This document shows, in pieces, positions 26,062-35,712 of a stretch of 64,000 nt of DNA. The notes beneath the pieces were generated by a model. It was not told where the DNA came from and did no database searches. It saw only the letters and a program-made list of their open reading frames with translations. Where the stretch lies: assembly GCA_964518335.1 (NCBI GenBank), contig CAZFDT010000023.1, positions 5,132 through 69,131 on the forward strand, read 5' to 3'. Source of the DNA: CAZFDT01 sp964518335 (GTDB lineage Bacteria > Planctomycetota > Phycisphaerae > Phycisphaerales > Phycisphaeraceae). A program made the translations under genes and the position numbers. Every line of letters starts with the position of its first letter. Positions within the stretch are counted from its first letter, which is position 1.

Positions 26062-28431
26062 ATGGACCGACCGGCACGGATGCCCGCTATGCCCCGCTGG
26101 ATTGACCGACGCATCCCGAGCATGTTCCACCGCCGCCTGCTGCTGCTGACGGCGACGGCGATCGTGCCGGCCGTGGTCATGGTGGTTCAGCTTGGCCGGC
26201 TCACCCTCGCCCAGGGCGCCGAGCGACGCCGCGCCGCCGAGTCGGTGCTGCTGCAGCGCGAGCTCATCCCCACCGCCCGTGGCCGCATCCTTGACCGACG
26301 CATGCGCGCCTTGGCGACCGACTCGGCCAGCTTCGACGTGTCGGTCAACTACAGCGTGATCTCCGGACGCTGGGCCTACAACCAGGCCTATCGCGATGCC
26401 TATCGCGACAACCGCCAGCGATGGCGCGACCTCGACGCAGAGATCAAGGAATCGTTGATCCTCGAACGTGAGGGCGCCTACATCGATCAGGTGCGCATGC
26501 TTTGGCAGGTTCTAGCCGACATGGGCGGCATCGACCCCGACGACCTGTCGCAACGCCGCACGCAGGTCATCGAGCGCGTCCAGCAGATCGCCAGCACGCA
26601 CGCGATTCGGCGGATGGAACGTTTATCGGCAGCCAGCCCGACGCCGGTGACGCACACCGATGCCGTCGAGCGCGTCTATGAAGAGACCATCGTCCATCCG
26701 CTGCTGTTCAACGTCGAGACTGGGGCCCGCGTGCAGATCGAGAGCTTCATGGCCGAGGCCGCCAAGCGTTACGATGCGGCGCGTCAGGCCGAGCGCGCCG
26801 ATCCCGACGCGCCGTCGATCAACGACGCCCTGCGCGTGTGGCGCGAGGTGTCAATCACGCCCAGCCGCGAGAGGCAGTACCCGCACGAGACGCTGGATCT
26901 GACGATCGATCGGGCCACGCTGCCCGGGGACCTCAAGACGGACAAACCCGCGCATGTGACGGTTAGCGGTGTGGGGCTGCACCTGCTGGGCATGATGCGG
27001 CCGGTGTGGAAGGAGGACGCGCAGAAGCGGCCGTTCCGCAAGATGCTCGACGGCAGGCAGATCGTCGATCTGGGCGGCTACCTGCCGGGCGATCAGATCG
27101 GATCGTTCGGCATCGAGTTGGCGCAGGAGGACCGCCTGCGCGGTCTGCGCGGGCAGGTGATCCGTCACCTGGACACGCTCGAGGAAGACCCGTTGCCGCC
27201 CGTGCCCGGCCGCGACGTGGTGCTGAGCATCGACGTGCAGTTGCAGGCTCGCATCCAGGCGCTGCTCGACCCGTCGATGGGCCTGATGAAGCGGCAGGAG
27301 TGGCACAAGAGCACGGACATCGGTCCGGTGGGCCAGTCGTTGACCGGCGCCGCCGTTGTGCTGGATGTATCGACCGGGCAGGTGCTCGCTGCAGTGAGCT
27401 CGCCCAGCTATTCGCTGGAGCAGATCCGCCGCGAGCCCGAAAAAATCTACCGCGACACCCTCGATCGGCCGTTCGTCAACCGCGCCATCGGCGGGCCGAT
27501 GGGCGGCGTGTACTCGCCCGGCTCGACGATCAAGCCCCTCATCCTTGCGGCGGCGATGACCGACCGCAAACTCGGCGTCAGCGAGCCGATCACCTGTCAC
27601 GGCCACCTGGACCCGGGCCATCCCGATCGCTATCGCTGCTGGATCTTCAAGACCTACAACGACACGCATGGCCCGCTGGGCGCACCGGAGGCGATCGCGC
27701 GGAGCTGCAACATTTTCTTCTACACGCTTGGCCGCCGCGAGGGGGCGCGCAGGGTGGTGCAGTGGTACGAGCGCTTCGGGCTGGGCTCGCCTACAGGCTG
27801 TGGCGTGCTCGACGAGGTCGGCGGCGATCTGCCTGATCTGACTCGCGCTGACGAGCCGGCCGCCGCCGGGTTCACGCCCGCCGACGCCATCTTCATGGCC
27901 ATCGGCCAGGGGCCCGTGCGATGGACCCCTATCCAGGCCGCCAACGCCTACGCCACCATCGCCCGCGGCGGCTACCACATGGACCCGACCCTCCTCATCG
28001 GCGGCGACGAGTCCAAGCGCCGCCACCGCGATCTGCAGCTCGATCCTCGCAGCGTCGATCAAGCCCTGCAGGGCCTCTACGAAGCCACCAACGAACGCTA
28101 CGGCACCGGCCACCACATCCAGGTCGGCGAGCAACGCGAAAACATCTTCAACATCGAGGGCGTGCGCGTGTTGGGCAAGAGCGGCACCGCCGACGCCGTG
28201 CCCCAGCGCGAGGAGTTCGACGACGACGGCGACGGCAGGCCCGATCGCTACGGCCGCATCCTCAAACACGGCGACCACGCCTGGTTCGTCGGCATGGTTC
28301 AGCGCCCGACTTCCCCTCGACCCGACTATGTCGTCGTCGTCATCGTCGAGTTCGCCGGCAGCGGCGGCAAAGTCGCCGGCCCCATCGCCAACCAGGTCAT
28401 GCACGCACTCCGCGCGGAAGGATACTTGTGA
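26062..28431 (+). CDS. mrdA: Penicillin-binding protein 2 (MrdA), elongasome transpeptidase
   Basis: MrdA cross-links peptidoglycan during lateral growth with RodA. The 789-residue protein has a cytoplasmic N tail, one transmembrane anchor near residues 30-50, and a transpeptidase domain with the three serine-acyltransferase motifs: SPGSTIKPL near 486 (S-x-x-K), SCN near 549 and KSGT near 707. The segment between the anchor and the dimerisation part (about 90-330) is longer than in E. coli MrdA and rich in Arg and Asp. The neighbour rodA, separated by a heptad array, is the usual glycosyltransferase partner. A member of Planctomycetota would be expected to have peptidoglycan of this type, and this gene supports it. 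Confidence 0.93.
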   Translation: MDRPARMPAMPRWIDRRIPSMFHRRLLLLTATAIVPAVVMVVQLGRLTLAQGAERRRAAESVLLQRELIPTARGRILDRRMRALATDSASFDVSVNYSVISGRWAYNQAYRDAYRDNRQRWRDLDAEIKESLILEREGAYIDQVRMLWQVLADMGGIDPDDLSQRRTQVIERVQQIASTHAIRRMERLSAASPTPVTHTDAVERVYEETIVHPLLFNVETGARVQIESFMAEAAKRYDAARQAERADPDAPSINDALRVWREVSITPSRERQYPHETLDLTIDRATLPGDLKTDKPAHVTVSGVGLHLLGMMRPVWKEDAQKRPFRKMLDGRQIVDLGGYLPGDQIGSFGIELAQEDRLRGLRGQVIRHLDTLEEDPLPPVPGRDVVLSIDVQLQARIQALLDPSMGLMKRQEWHKSTDIGPVGQSLTGAAVVLDVSTGQVLAAVSSPSYSLEQIRREPEKIYRDTLDRPFVNRAIGGPMGGVYSPGSTIKPLILAAAMTDRKLGVSEPITCHGHLDPGHPDRYRCWIFKTYNDTHGPLGAPEAIARSCNIFFYTLGRREGARRVVQWYERFGLGSPTGCGVLDEVGGDLPDLTRADEPAAAGFTPADAIFMAIGQGPVRWTPIQAANAYATIARGGYHMDPTLLIGGDESKRRHRDLQLDPRSVDQALQGLYEATNERYGTGHHIQVGEQRENIFNIEGVRVLGKSGTADAVPQREEFDDDGDGRPDRYGRILKHGDHAWFVGMVQRPTSPRPDYVVVVIVEFAGSGGKVAGPIANQVMHALRAEGYL

Positions 28432-28463
28432 GAGTCCAGGGTCCGGCACACGAACATGCCTTA

Positions 28464-28520
28464 CCCCAGACCCCTAGACCCTAGACCCCAGACCCCAGAC
28501 CCCAGACCCCAGACCCCAGA
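28464..28520. repeat. Heptad array between mrdA and rodA
   Basis: Eight units with a 7-bp period and one 8-bp unit: CCCCAGA (six copies), CCCTAGA and CCCCTAGA. It ends four bases before the rodA start codon. A weak partial complement (GGGTCCGG-like) lies upstream at 28430-28447, so a complete second arm is doubtful. The array would place a C-rich stretch where a ribosome binding site for rodA should be. Confidence 0.75.
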
Positions 28521-28524
28521 CCTT

Positions 28525-29724
28525 ATGCTCCCCATCCCCAACAGCCTCCGCGACTTCCTGCGACCCACGGCCGCGTGGTATGCCGCCGTCGCCGCCATCG
28601 CGCTGACGCTGGTGGGCATCATGGCGATCCACACCGCCGAGCCCGGGTACGGGACCAAGCAGTTGCAGTGGGTCCCCATCGCATTGCTGGTCATGCTGGT
28701 GGCCATGGTTCCGCACCCGCGCATGATCAGCTACCTGGCGTATCCGCTGTCGGCGATCGTGCTGGTGATGCTGCTGGTGCTCATCCTTCCGGGGGTGCCA
28801 GCGTCGTTTGTGCCGCGCGTCAACGGGGCCAAGAGCTGGTACGACCTGGGCTTCATGCGCTTCCAGCCGTCGGAGATCGCCAAGATCGCCTTCGTGCTCG
28901 CGCTGGGCCGTTACCTCCGCTATCGAGACAGTTACCGCACGCTCAAGGGGCTGATGGTCCCCTTCGTCTTCATGCTCGTGCCTGTTGCACTGATCTTGCG
29001 TCAGCCGGACATGGGCACGGCGATGGTGTTCGCGCCGACGCTGCTGTTCGTGCTCGTGGCCGCGGGCGCCAAAATGAAGCACCTGCTGAGCCTGGTCGGC
29101 ACGGCGGCGCTGGTGATCGTCATCAACCTGGCGCTGATTTACGCGCTGCCCGTGGACGGCCACCCGATCCTGGCGCCGCACCAGGTCAAGCGCGTCAAGT
29201 CGATGGTCGAGCTGGCCCGCGGCGAGGCCGACGTGCTCGGCGACGCCTACCAGCAGAACGTGGCGATGAACATGATCGGGTCCGGCGGCCTGTCGGGCTA
29301 CGGCGCCGAACGCTCACAGGTCATCGTGCAGTTCAACCACCTGCCCGAAGACCACAACGACATGATCTTCCCCGTCATCGTCAACCGCTGGGGATTCATG
29401 GGCGGGGCCGTCATCGTCGGGCTGTACCTGGTCATCGTGCTGTCTTTCCTGGACGTGGCAGCACGAAGCAAGGACCCCTTCGGTCGTGTCGCCTGCGTCG
29501 GGTTCGCCGGCATGATCCTCACCCAGACCACCATCAACATCGGCATGACGCTGGGCATCCTTCCGATCACCGGCATCACGCTGCCCTTCGTCTCCTACGG
29601 CGGATCGAGCCTCCTGGCGACGTTCGCCATCATCGGCCTGGTCCTCAACTTCGCCGCCCGCAAGCCCCGACTCATCACCCGCCCCAGCTTCGAGTTCCGC
29701 AACGCCGACGCGATTTTTCAGTAG
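28525..29724 (+). CDS. rodA: Lipid II glycosyltransferase RodA (SEDS family)
   Basis: RodA polymerises peptidoglycan glycan strands in the elongasome. The 399-residue protein shows about ten transmembrane segments, including LVGIMAIHTAEP, VPIALLVMLVAMV and the later AGMILTQTTINIGMTLGILP. SEDS-family signatures are visible: GAKSWYDLGFMRFQPSEIAKI, MGTAMVFAPTL, and the C-terminal HNDMIFPVIVNRWGFMG and GLPFVSYGGSSLL-like. ATG 28525 is taken as start; the longer frame to 28456 would translate the heptad array. The gene follows mrdA in the same direction and precedes a further hairpin repeat and rsmG. Confidence 0.94.
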   Translation: MLPIPNSLRDFLRPTAAWYAAVAAIALTLVGIMAIHTAEPGYGTKQLQWVPIALLVMLVAMVPHPRMISYLAYPLSAIVLVMLLVLILPGVPASFVPRVNGAKSWYDLGFMRFQPSEIAKIAFVLALGRYLRYRDSYRTLKGLMVPFVFMLVPVALILRQPDMGTAMVFAPTLLFVLVAAGAKMKHLLSLVGTAALVIVINLALIYALPVDGHPILAPHQVKRVKSMVELARGEADVLGDAYQQNVAMNMIGSGGLSGYGAERSQVIVQFNHLPEDHNDMIFPVIVNRWGFMGGAVIVGLYLVIVLSFLDVAARSKDPFGRVACVGFAGMILTQTTINIGMTLGILPITGITLPFVSYGGSSLLATFAIIGLVLNFAARKPRLITRPSFEFRNADAIFQ

Positions 29725-29726
29725 GA

Positions 29727-29790
29727 GTGAGTGGTGGGTGGTAGAGTGGTGAAGAGTAACGAGCCACCGACCGTTTCTTCACCACACACC
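29727..29790. repeat. Hairpin repeat between rodA and rsmG
   Basis: The left arm (29727-29755) has units GTGAGTG, GTGGGTG, GTAGAGTG and GTGAAGA. The right arm (29776-29790) holds TCTTCAC and CACACAC, complementary to the inner left units. The loop is about 20 bases. The rsmG ATG directly follows the right arm. The left words match those at 37701. Confidence 0.7.
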
Positions 29791-30516
29791 ATGCCCATTC
29801 CCGCTTTTGTCATCGCCGAACTGGACGCGTTGCAGTTGTCGCTTGGCGACGCGCAGATCGCCGCGCTCGACCGCTACCTCACGCTGCTGCTCGACGCCAA
29901 CGAGCGAGTCAACCTCACGGCGGTCAAGGACCGCGATGCGGCGTGGCGGCGGCTGCTGCTGGACAGTCTGACGCTGGCGCCGGGGCTCGAAGGCGTCGCC
30001 GCCAGCGGGCGGGTGATCGACGTGGGCAGCGGTGGGGGGCTGCCGGGGATTCCCCTGGCGATTGTGCGGCCGGACCTGCGCTTTACGCTGCTGGAGGCGA
30101 CGGGCAAGAAGGCGCGGTGCCTCGAATCGTTCGCCGCTGCACTGGACCTGTCGCACGTGACGGTGGTCAACGACCGGGCCGAGACGGTAGGACATCAGCG
30201 GGAGCACCGCGCCCGGTACGATGTGGCGGTGTGCCGGGCGGTCGGGCCGGTGCGGGAGATTGTCGAATACATGCTGCCGATGCTGCGCGAGGGCGGGCGG
30301 GCGCTGGCGCTCAAGGCCACGCAGGCGCAGGCGGAGTTGGAGGCGGCAGGCGACGCGATCGCCGCGCTGGGCGGCGGTGAGATCGAGGTGTACGACGCTT
30401 ACCCGACTCAAGCTTCGGGTGACGATCCGCTGGTGGTGATCGTGATCACGAAGCAGCGTCCGACGCCGCGGGCGTATCCGCGTTCGCCGGGCTTGGCGCG
30501 TCACTCGCCGCTGTGA
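29791..30516 (+). CDS. rsmG: 16S rRNA (guanine527-N7)-methyltransferase
   Basis: RsmG methylates G527 in the 530 loop of 16S rRNA; loss gives low-level streptomycin resistance in other bacteria. The 241-residue protein matches the GidB/RsmG fold: helical N terminus ending in TLLLDANERVNLTAVKD, the SAM-binding motif VIDVGSGGGLPGIPLAI (near residue 71), LLEATGKKARCLESFAAAL, and AVCRAVGPVREIVEYMLPML. The ATG touches the repeat element upstream, so no separate ribosome binding site is seen. The 3' end overlaps the convergent SDR gene by 71 bp. Confidence 0.92.
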   Translation: MPIPAFVIAELDALQLSLGDAQIAALDRYLTLLLDANERVNLTAVKDRDAAWRRLLLDSLTLAPGLEGVAASGRVIDVGSGGGLPGIPLAIVRPDLRFTLLEATGKKARCLESFAAALDLSHVTVVNDRAETVGHQREHRARYDVAVCRAVGPVREIVEYMLPMLREGGRALALKATQAQAELEAAGDAIAALGGGEIEVYDAYPTQASGDDPLVVIVITKQRPTPRAYPRSPGLARHSPL

Positions 30517-31291
30517 CATCACCGCGCGCGGTGCGTGCGATGCGGCCGTGCACCAGGCCGGGGCAGACCAGATTGAGCAGGTTGAGGACGCGATGGCTGG
30601 CGGGCACGATGAGCTCCAGCCGCGGCCGATCGATCAGTCCGACGATCACCTCGGCGACGCGACGGGCGGGGATGGCGTGCTTGAGCACCGAGCGCGGCAG
30701 GGTCGCGTAGTCGGGGTTCTCGAAGAACTCGGTGGCGACGATGCCCGGATGCACGCTGGAGAAATGCACGCCTGTGCTCGGCGGGTGCTCGGCGTGGAGC
30801 GTCTGGATCATCGCGGTCAGCGCGGCCTTGGCGGCGGTGTACCCGCCGTGGCCCCAGGGGGCGACCTTGGTCGAAATCGACGACACGGCGATGATGTGCC
30901 CGCGCTTGCGCTGCAGCATGACCGGCAGGAGCGCGCGGACCATCGCCGCCGCCGACAGGTAATGCACATTCATCAGCGATTGCAGCGTCTGTGCCGATTG
31001 CCTGGCGAAGGGTTGGAACAGGCCGTGCCCGGCGGCGTGCACCAGCACCTCCACCGGGCCCCGGTCGCGCACCAGCGTCTGCACCGCCGGCTCGACGGCG
31101 TTCACGTCCGCCAGGTCCATCGGCGCTGCAGTGGCCCGATCCGGCCCCAACTCCTGGGCCAACGTCCGGACGCGGTCCACCCGCCGCGCCACCAGCACCA
31201 CGTGGTAGCCGCGCTGCGCCAGCAGCGTCGCCGTCACACGCCCGATGCCGCTGGACGCGCCGGTGACGATGGCTGTGGGCGATGACGCCAT
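30446..31291 (-). CDS. Short-chain dehydrogenase/reductase
   Basis: A 281-residue SDR with the cofactor motif TGASSGIGR (residues 10-18), NAG-equivalent HAAGHG, the catalytic Ser (AVSSISTKV) and YTAAKA (YxxxK) in the expected order. The charged residues after the glycine motif (ARRVDR) suggest NADP+ preference. The C-terminal ~50 residues after the fold are Ala/Ser/Pro-rich and look disordered, an extension beyond the usual ~240 residues of classical SDRs. Substrate is unknown. It is convergent with rsmG and divergent from the VWA gene. Confidence 0.88.
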   Translation of the reverse strand: MASSPTAIVTGASSGIGRVTATLLAQRGYHVVLVARRVDRVRTLAQELGPDRATAAPMDLADVNAVEPAVQTLVRDRGPVEVLVHAAGHGLFQPFARQSAQTLQSLMNVHYLSAAAMVRALLPVMLQRKRGHIIAVSSISTKVAPWGHGGYTAAKAALTAMIQTLHAEHPPSTGVHFSSVHPGIVATEFFENPDYATLPRSVLKHAIPARRVAEVIVGLIDRPRLELIVPASHRVLNLLNLVCPGLVHGRIARTARGDVTAASDAPSPANADTPAASDAAS

Positions 31292-31348
31292 GCGGGCAGT
31301 GTCCCGCCGCGATCGGGCGTGGTCAACCGGCGCGGCCTATCATCTGCC

Positions 31349-32521
31349 ATGCGTTACGAGTACGGAGCCTTTGACGGCCAGCCGTTCCCCTCGCCCGACT
31401 CGCTGTTTCCGCCGCCCAAGGTGGTGCAGTTCATTCTGCACTACGGCGAGCAGGCCCTGGACGCGCTGGGCAACCTCGACGGCGACGAGGCCGAGCTGGT
31501 CGAGGCGATGATCGCCGCCGGGCTGCTGGAGCGCGACGAGGCGACAGGCCAGCTCAAGCTCACGCCGAAGATGCTGCGCGGCATCGAGCACCGGGCGCTG
31601 CTGGAGATCTTCGAGGGTCTGAGGCGCGGCCACCGCGAGGGGCATCCCACGTTCGACCCCGGCCGCAGCGATGAACGCACCGACGGAACCAGACCCTATG
31701 CGTTCGGCGACCCGCTGAGCGAACTGGACCTCAACGCGACGATGCGCAACGCCATGCACCGCGTGCGATCGAGCGGGGGCGACGCCACCCCGCCGCTGCA
31801 CTTGTCCGCCACCGACTTCGAGCTGTTCCACACCGAGGGCGCCAGCGACTGCGCCACGTGCGTGCTCATCGACATGAGCGGGTCGATGATGCGCTACGGC
31901 CGGTTCTATCAGGCCAAGCGCGTCGCGCTGGGCATGGCAGCGCTGCTGCGCAGCCGCTTCCCGCTGGACACGATCGACTACGTCGGGTTCTACTCCACCG
32001 CCTGCCACCTCCGCCCGCAGGACCTGCCGCTGGTGATGCCCAAGCCCATCAGTACGCGCGAGTACCAGGTGCGCGTGCGCCTGCCGCTGGACGAGGCGCT
32101 GGCCAATCCCAAGCGTCTGCCGCAGCACTTCACCAACCTGCAGCTCGGTATGCGCTACGCCCGCCAGGCCCTGGCCCGACGCGGCGCCGCCAACAAGCAG
32201 ATGTTCATCATCACCGACGGCCAACCCACCGCGCACGTCGAGCCAGGGCCCAACGGCGAAACGCTCCACCTCATCTATCCGCCCAGCGAACGCACCGCCA
32301 CCGCCACGCTCCGCGAAGCCATGCGCTGCATGCAGCAGGGCATCCGCATCGCCACCTTCGCCCTCGTCGAGGACTACTGGGGCATGGACTGGGTCAGCTT
32401 CGTCGATCAGCTCACCCGTCTCGCCCGCGGCACCGCGTACTACTGCAGCAGCGAGGACCTGTCCTCCACCGTGATCGAAAGCTATCTGAGCGGGCGAAAG
32501 AAGAAGAGCTTCATTGCCTGA
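31349..32521 (+). CDS. VWA-domain protein with MIDAS motif (390 aa)
   Basis: The N-terminal ~150 residues are helical and acidic and begin MRYEYGAFDG, then comes a von Willebrand A domain with the metal-ion adhesion motif DMSGSM near residue 175 (DxSxS), threonine and aspartate positions later (TNLQLGMRYA and FIITDGQPTA). Such cytoplasmic VWA proteins usually partner MoxR-type AAA+ ATPases, but none is adjacent here. ATG 31349 is chosen because the longer frame adds only Arg-rich intergenic sequence. The role, perhaps metal insertion or complex assembly as in other VWA/MoxR systems, is inference. Confidence 0.85.
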   Translation: MRYEYGAFDGQPFPSPDSLFPPPKVVQFILHYGEQALDALGNLDGDEAELVEAMIAAGLLERDEATGQLKLTPKMLRGIEHRALLEIFEGLRRGHREGHPTFDPGRSDERTDGTRPYAFGDPLSELDLNATMRNAMHRVRSSGGDATPPLHLSATDFELFHTEGASDCATCVLIDMSGSMMRYGRFYQAKRVALGMAALLRSRFPLDTIDYVGFYSTACHLRPQDLPLVMPKPISTREYQVRVRLPLDEALANPKRLPQHFTNLQLGMRYARQALARRGAANKQMFIITDGQPTAHVEPGPNGETLHLIYPPSERTATATLREAMRCMQQGIRIATFALVEDYWGMDWVSFVDQLTRLARGTAYYCSSEDLSSTVIESYLSGRKKKSFIA

Positions 32522-32581
32522 CTCTCACGCCGACGCGGATGTCCTGCGAAGCGTCTGATCGAAGCGGCTACACTCTGCGGC

Positions 32582-33217
32582 ATGGACTTCACCATCCAAC
32601 CCTTCACCCTCGGCGACTGGGCGACCAACTGCTATGTCGTCCGCAGTGGCAGTGCCGCGTGGATTGTCGATGCCGGGTTCGACCCCGACAGCATGATCGC
32701 CTACATCCGCCGCGAGAAGGTCACCGTCGAGAAGATCATCCTCACCCATGCCCACGTCGATCACGTCGGCGGGTTGCACGATGTGCACAAGGCCTTTCCG
32801 GGGGCGCCGATTCTCATCCACGAAGCTGAGCACGACTTCCCCACGGACCCCGCGCTGAATCTCTCGGCGTACCTGGCCATGCCCATTGTCGCGCCCGCGC
32901 CCACCGGCCACCTCGCCCACGGCGACAGGCTCACCCTCGGCGACATCACCTTCGAGGTCCGCCACACGCCAGGCCACAGCCCCGGCGGCATCACCCTCTA
33001 CTGCCAGGCACACGCCGTCGCCCTGGTGGGAGACACCCTCTTCCGAGGGAGCATCGGCCGCACCGATTTCCCCACCTCGGACCACGACGCACTCGAACAA
33101 TCCATCCGCACCCAACTCTACACCCTCGCCGATGCTACGCGCGTTCTCGCCGGTCACATGGACGAAACCACCATCGGCGCCGAGAAGCGCACCAATCCAT
33201 TCGTGCGGTCGTTGTGA
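32582..33217 (+). CDS. MBL-fold hydrolase, glyoxalase II-like (211 aa)
   Basis: A compact metallo-beta-lactamase fold with the full metal site: HAHVDH near residues 57-62, PGHSPGG, the bridging Asp in VGDTLFRGSIGR and the last His in LAGHMDETTIG (the usual form is PGHGPETTIG). The short TLGDWATNCYVV start and the final EKRTNPFVRSL are typical of the glyoxalase II-like/YcbL group of small hydrolases, which act on thioesters such as S-lactoylglutathione analogues. Length is right for the YcbL group. It follows the VWA gene by 60 bp in the same direction. Activity on a specific thioester is not assigned. Confidence 0.85.
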   Translation: MDFTIQPFTLGDWATNCYVVRSGSAAWIVDAGFDPDSMIAYIRREKVTVEKIILTHAHVDHVGGLHDVHKAFPGAPILIHEAEHDFPTDPALNLSAYLAMPIVAPAPTGHLAHGDRLTLGDITFEVRHTPGHSPGGITLYCQAHAVALVGDTLFRGSIGRTDFPTSDHDALEQSIRTQLYTLADATRVLAGHMDETTIGAEKRTNPFVRSL

Positions 33218-33241
33218 GCGCGTCGCCAGAGGCCACGACGA

Positions 33242-34942
<1,701 letters not shown>

Positions 34943-34962
34943 GATCGGCAGAACCTCAGAGG

Positions 34963-35034
34963 AAACTTCCGGCGAATCTCCGGGGCGATTTCCGGGGACA
35001 TTTCCGGGGACATTTCCGGGGGAATCGCGGATTG
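34963..35034. repeat. Tandem 12-bp repeat upstream of ilvD
   Basis: Five to six imperfect copies of a 12-bp unit, best read as CATTTCCGGGGA (34999-35010) with variants on either side. The array lies between the ilvD start (minus strand) and the nucleotide kinase start (plus strand), so it sits in the divergent promoter region of both. The period differs from the 7-bp elements. Slippage could change promoter spacing. Confidence 0.75.
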
Positions 35035-35046
35035 TAGCATGATGGC

Positions 35047-35712
35047 ATGGATGCACGGCTGGTCGCCGACGACGCCACGATGGCCAAGCTCGCCGCCCGG
35101 TTGGTGCGATGCGCCGCGGCCGATCCGCATCGGCGGTACATCGTGGGCATGGCAGGGATCGGTGCGTCAGGCAAGAGCACACTGGCGCATCGGCTTCACG
35201 ACGCGGTCGAGTCACTGCGGCCGGGCATGGCTCGGGTCGTGCCGATGGACGGTTTTCATCTGACCAACGCGCAGCTCGACGCACTGGGGCTGCGCGATCG
35301 CAAAGGCTCGCCGGCGACATTCGATGCGCGGGGCTACGTGGCCCTGATCCACGCCCTGGGCGACGCCTCGCGCGTGGTGACGTTTCCCGTGTATGACCGG
35401 GCGCTGCATGAGCCGGTGGTCCGCCAGACGCCCGAGCAGACCATCGGCCCGGCGACGCGGCTGGTGATCACAGAGGGCAACTATCTGCTATTGGACGAGC
35501 ACCCGTGGTCGGGGTTGGAGCACCTGCTCGACGAGTGCTGGTGGGTGGACACGCCGCCGGAGTTGGCCAGGCGGTGGATGATCGATCGTCACGTGCGCGG
35601 CGGGCGCGACGAGATTGCTGCAGTGGCCCACTACGAGCGGAGCGATCAGCTCAATGTGAGGCAGATCCTGGCCCGTCGCCGCGACCCCGATCTCACGCTG
35701 GGCTTGCCGTGA
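35047..35712 (+). CDS. P-loop nucleoside/nucleotide kinase family protein (221 aa)
   Basis: Walker A GIGASGKST lies near residues 38-46, followed by the VPMDGFHLTNAQLDALG segment that identifies the uridine kinase/pantothenate kinase-like family of P-loop kinases (often annotated YggC/FrcK-like). A Lid-like segment with Arg pairs (RRWMIDRHVRGG) and a final helix rich in Arg follow. Proteins of this group phosphorylate small molecules such as fructose or pantothenate; substrate is unknown here. ATG 35047 directly follows the ilvD-side repeat array. The 3' end overlaps the DUF4038 gene on the other strand by 20 bp. Confidence 0.82.
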   Translation: MDARLVADDATMAKLAARLVRCAAADPHRRYIVGMAGIGASGKSTLAHRLHDAVESLRPGMARVVPMDGFHLTNAQLDALGLRDRKGSPATFDARGYVALIHALGDASRVVTFPVYDRALHEPVVRQTPEQTIGPATRLVITEGNYLLLDEHPWSGLEHLLDECWWVDTPPELARRWMIDRHVRGGRDEIAAVAHYERSDQLNVRQILARRRDPDLTLGLP

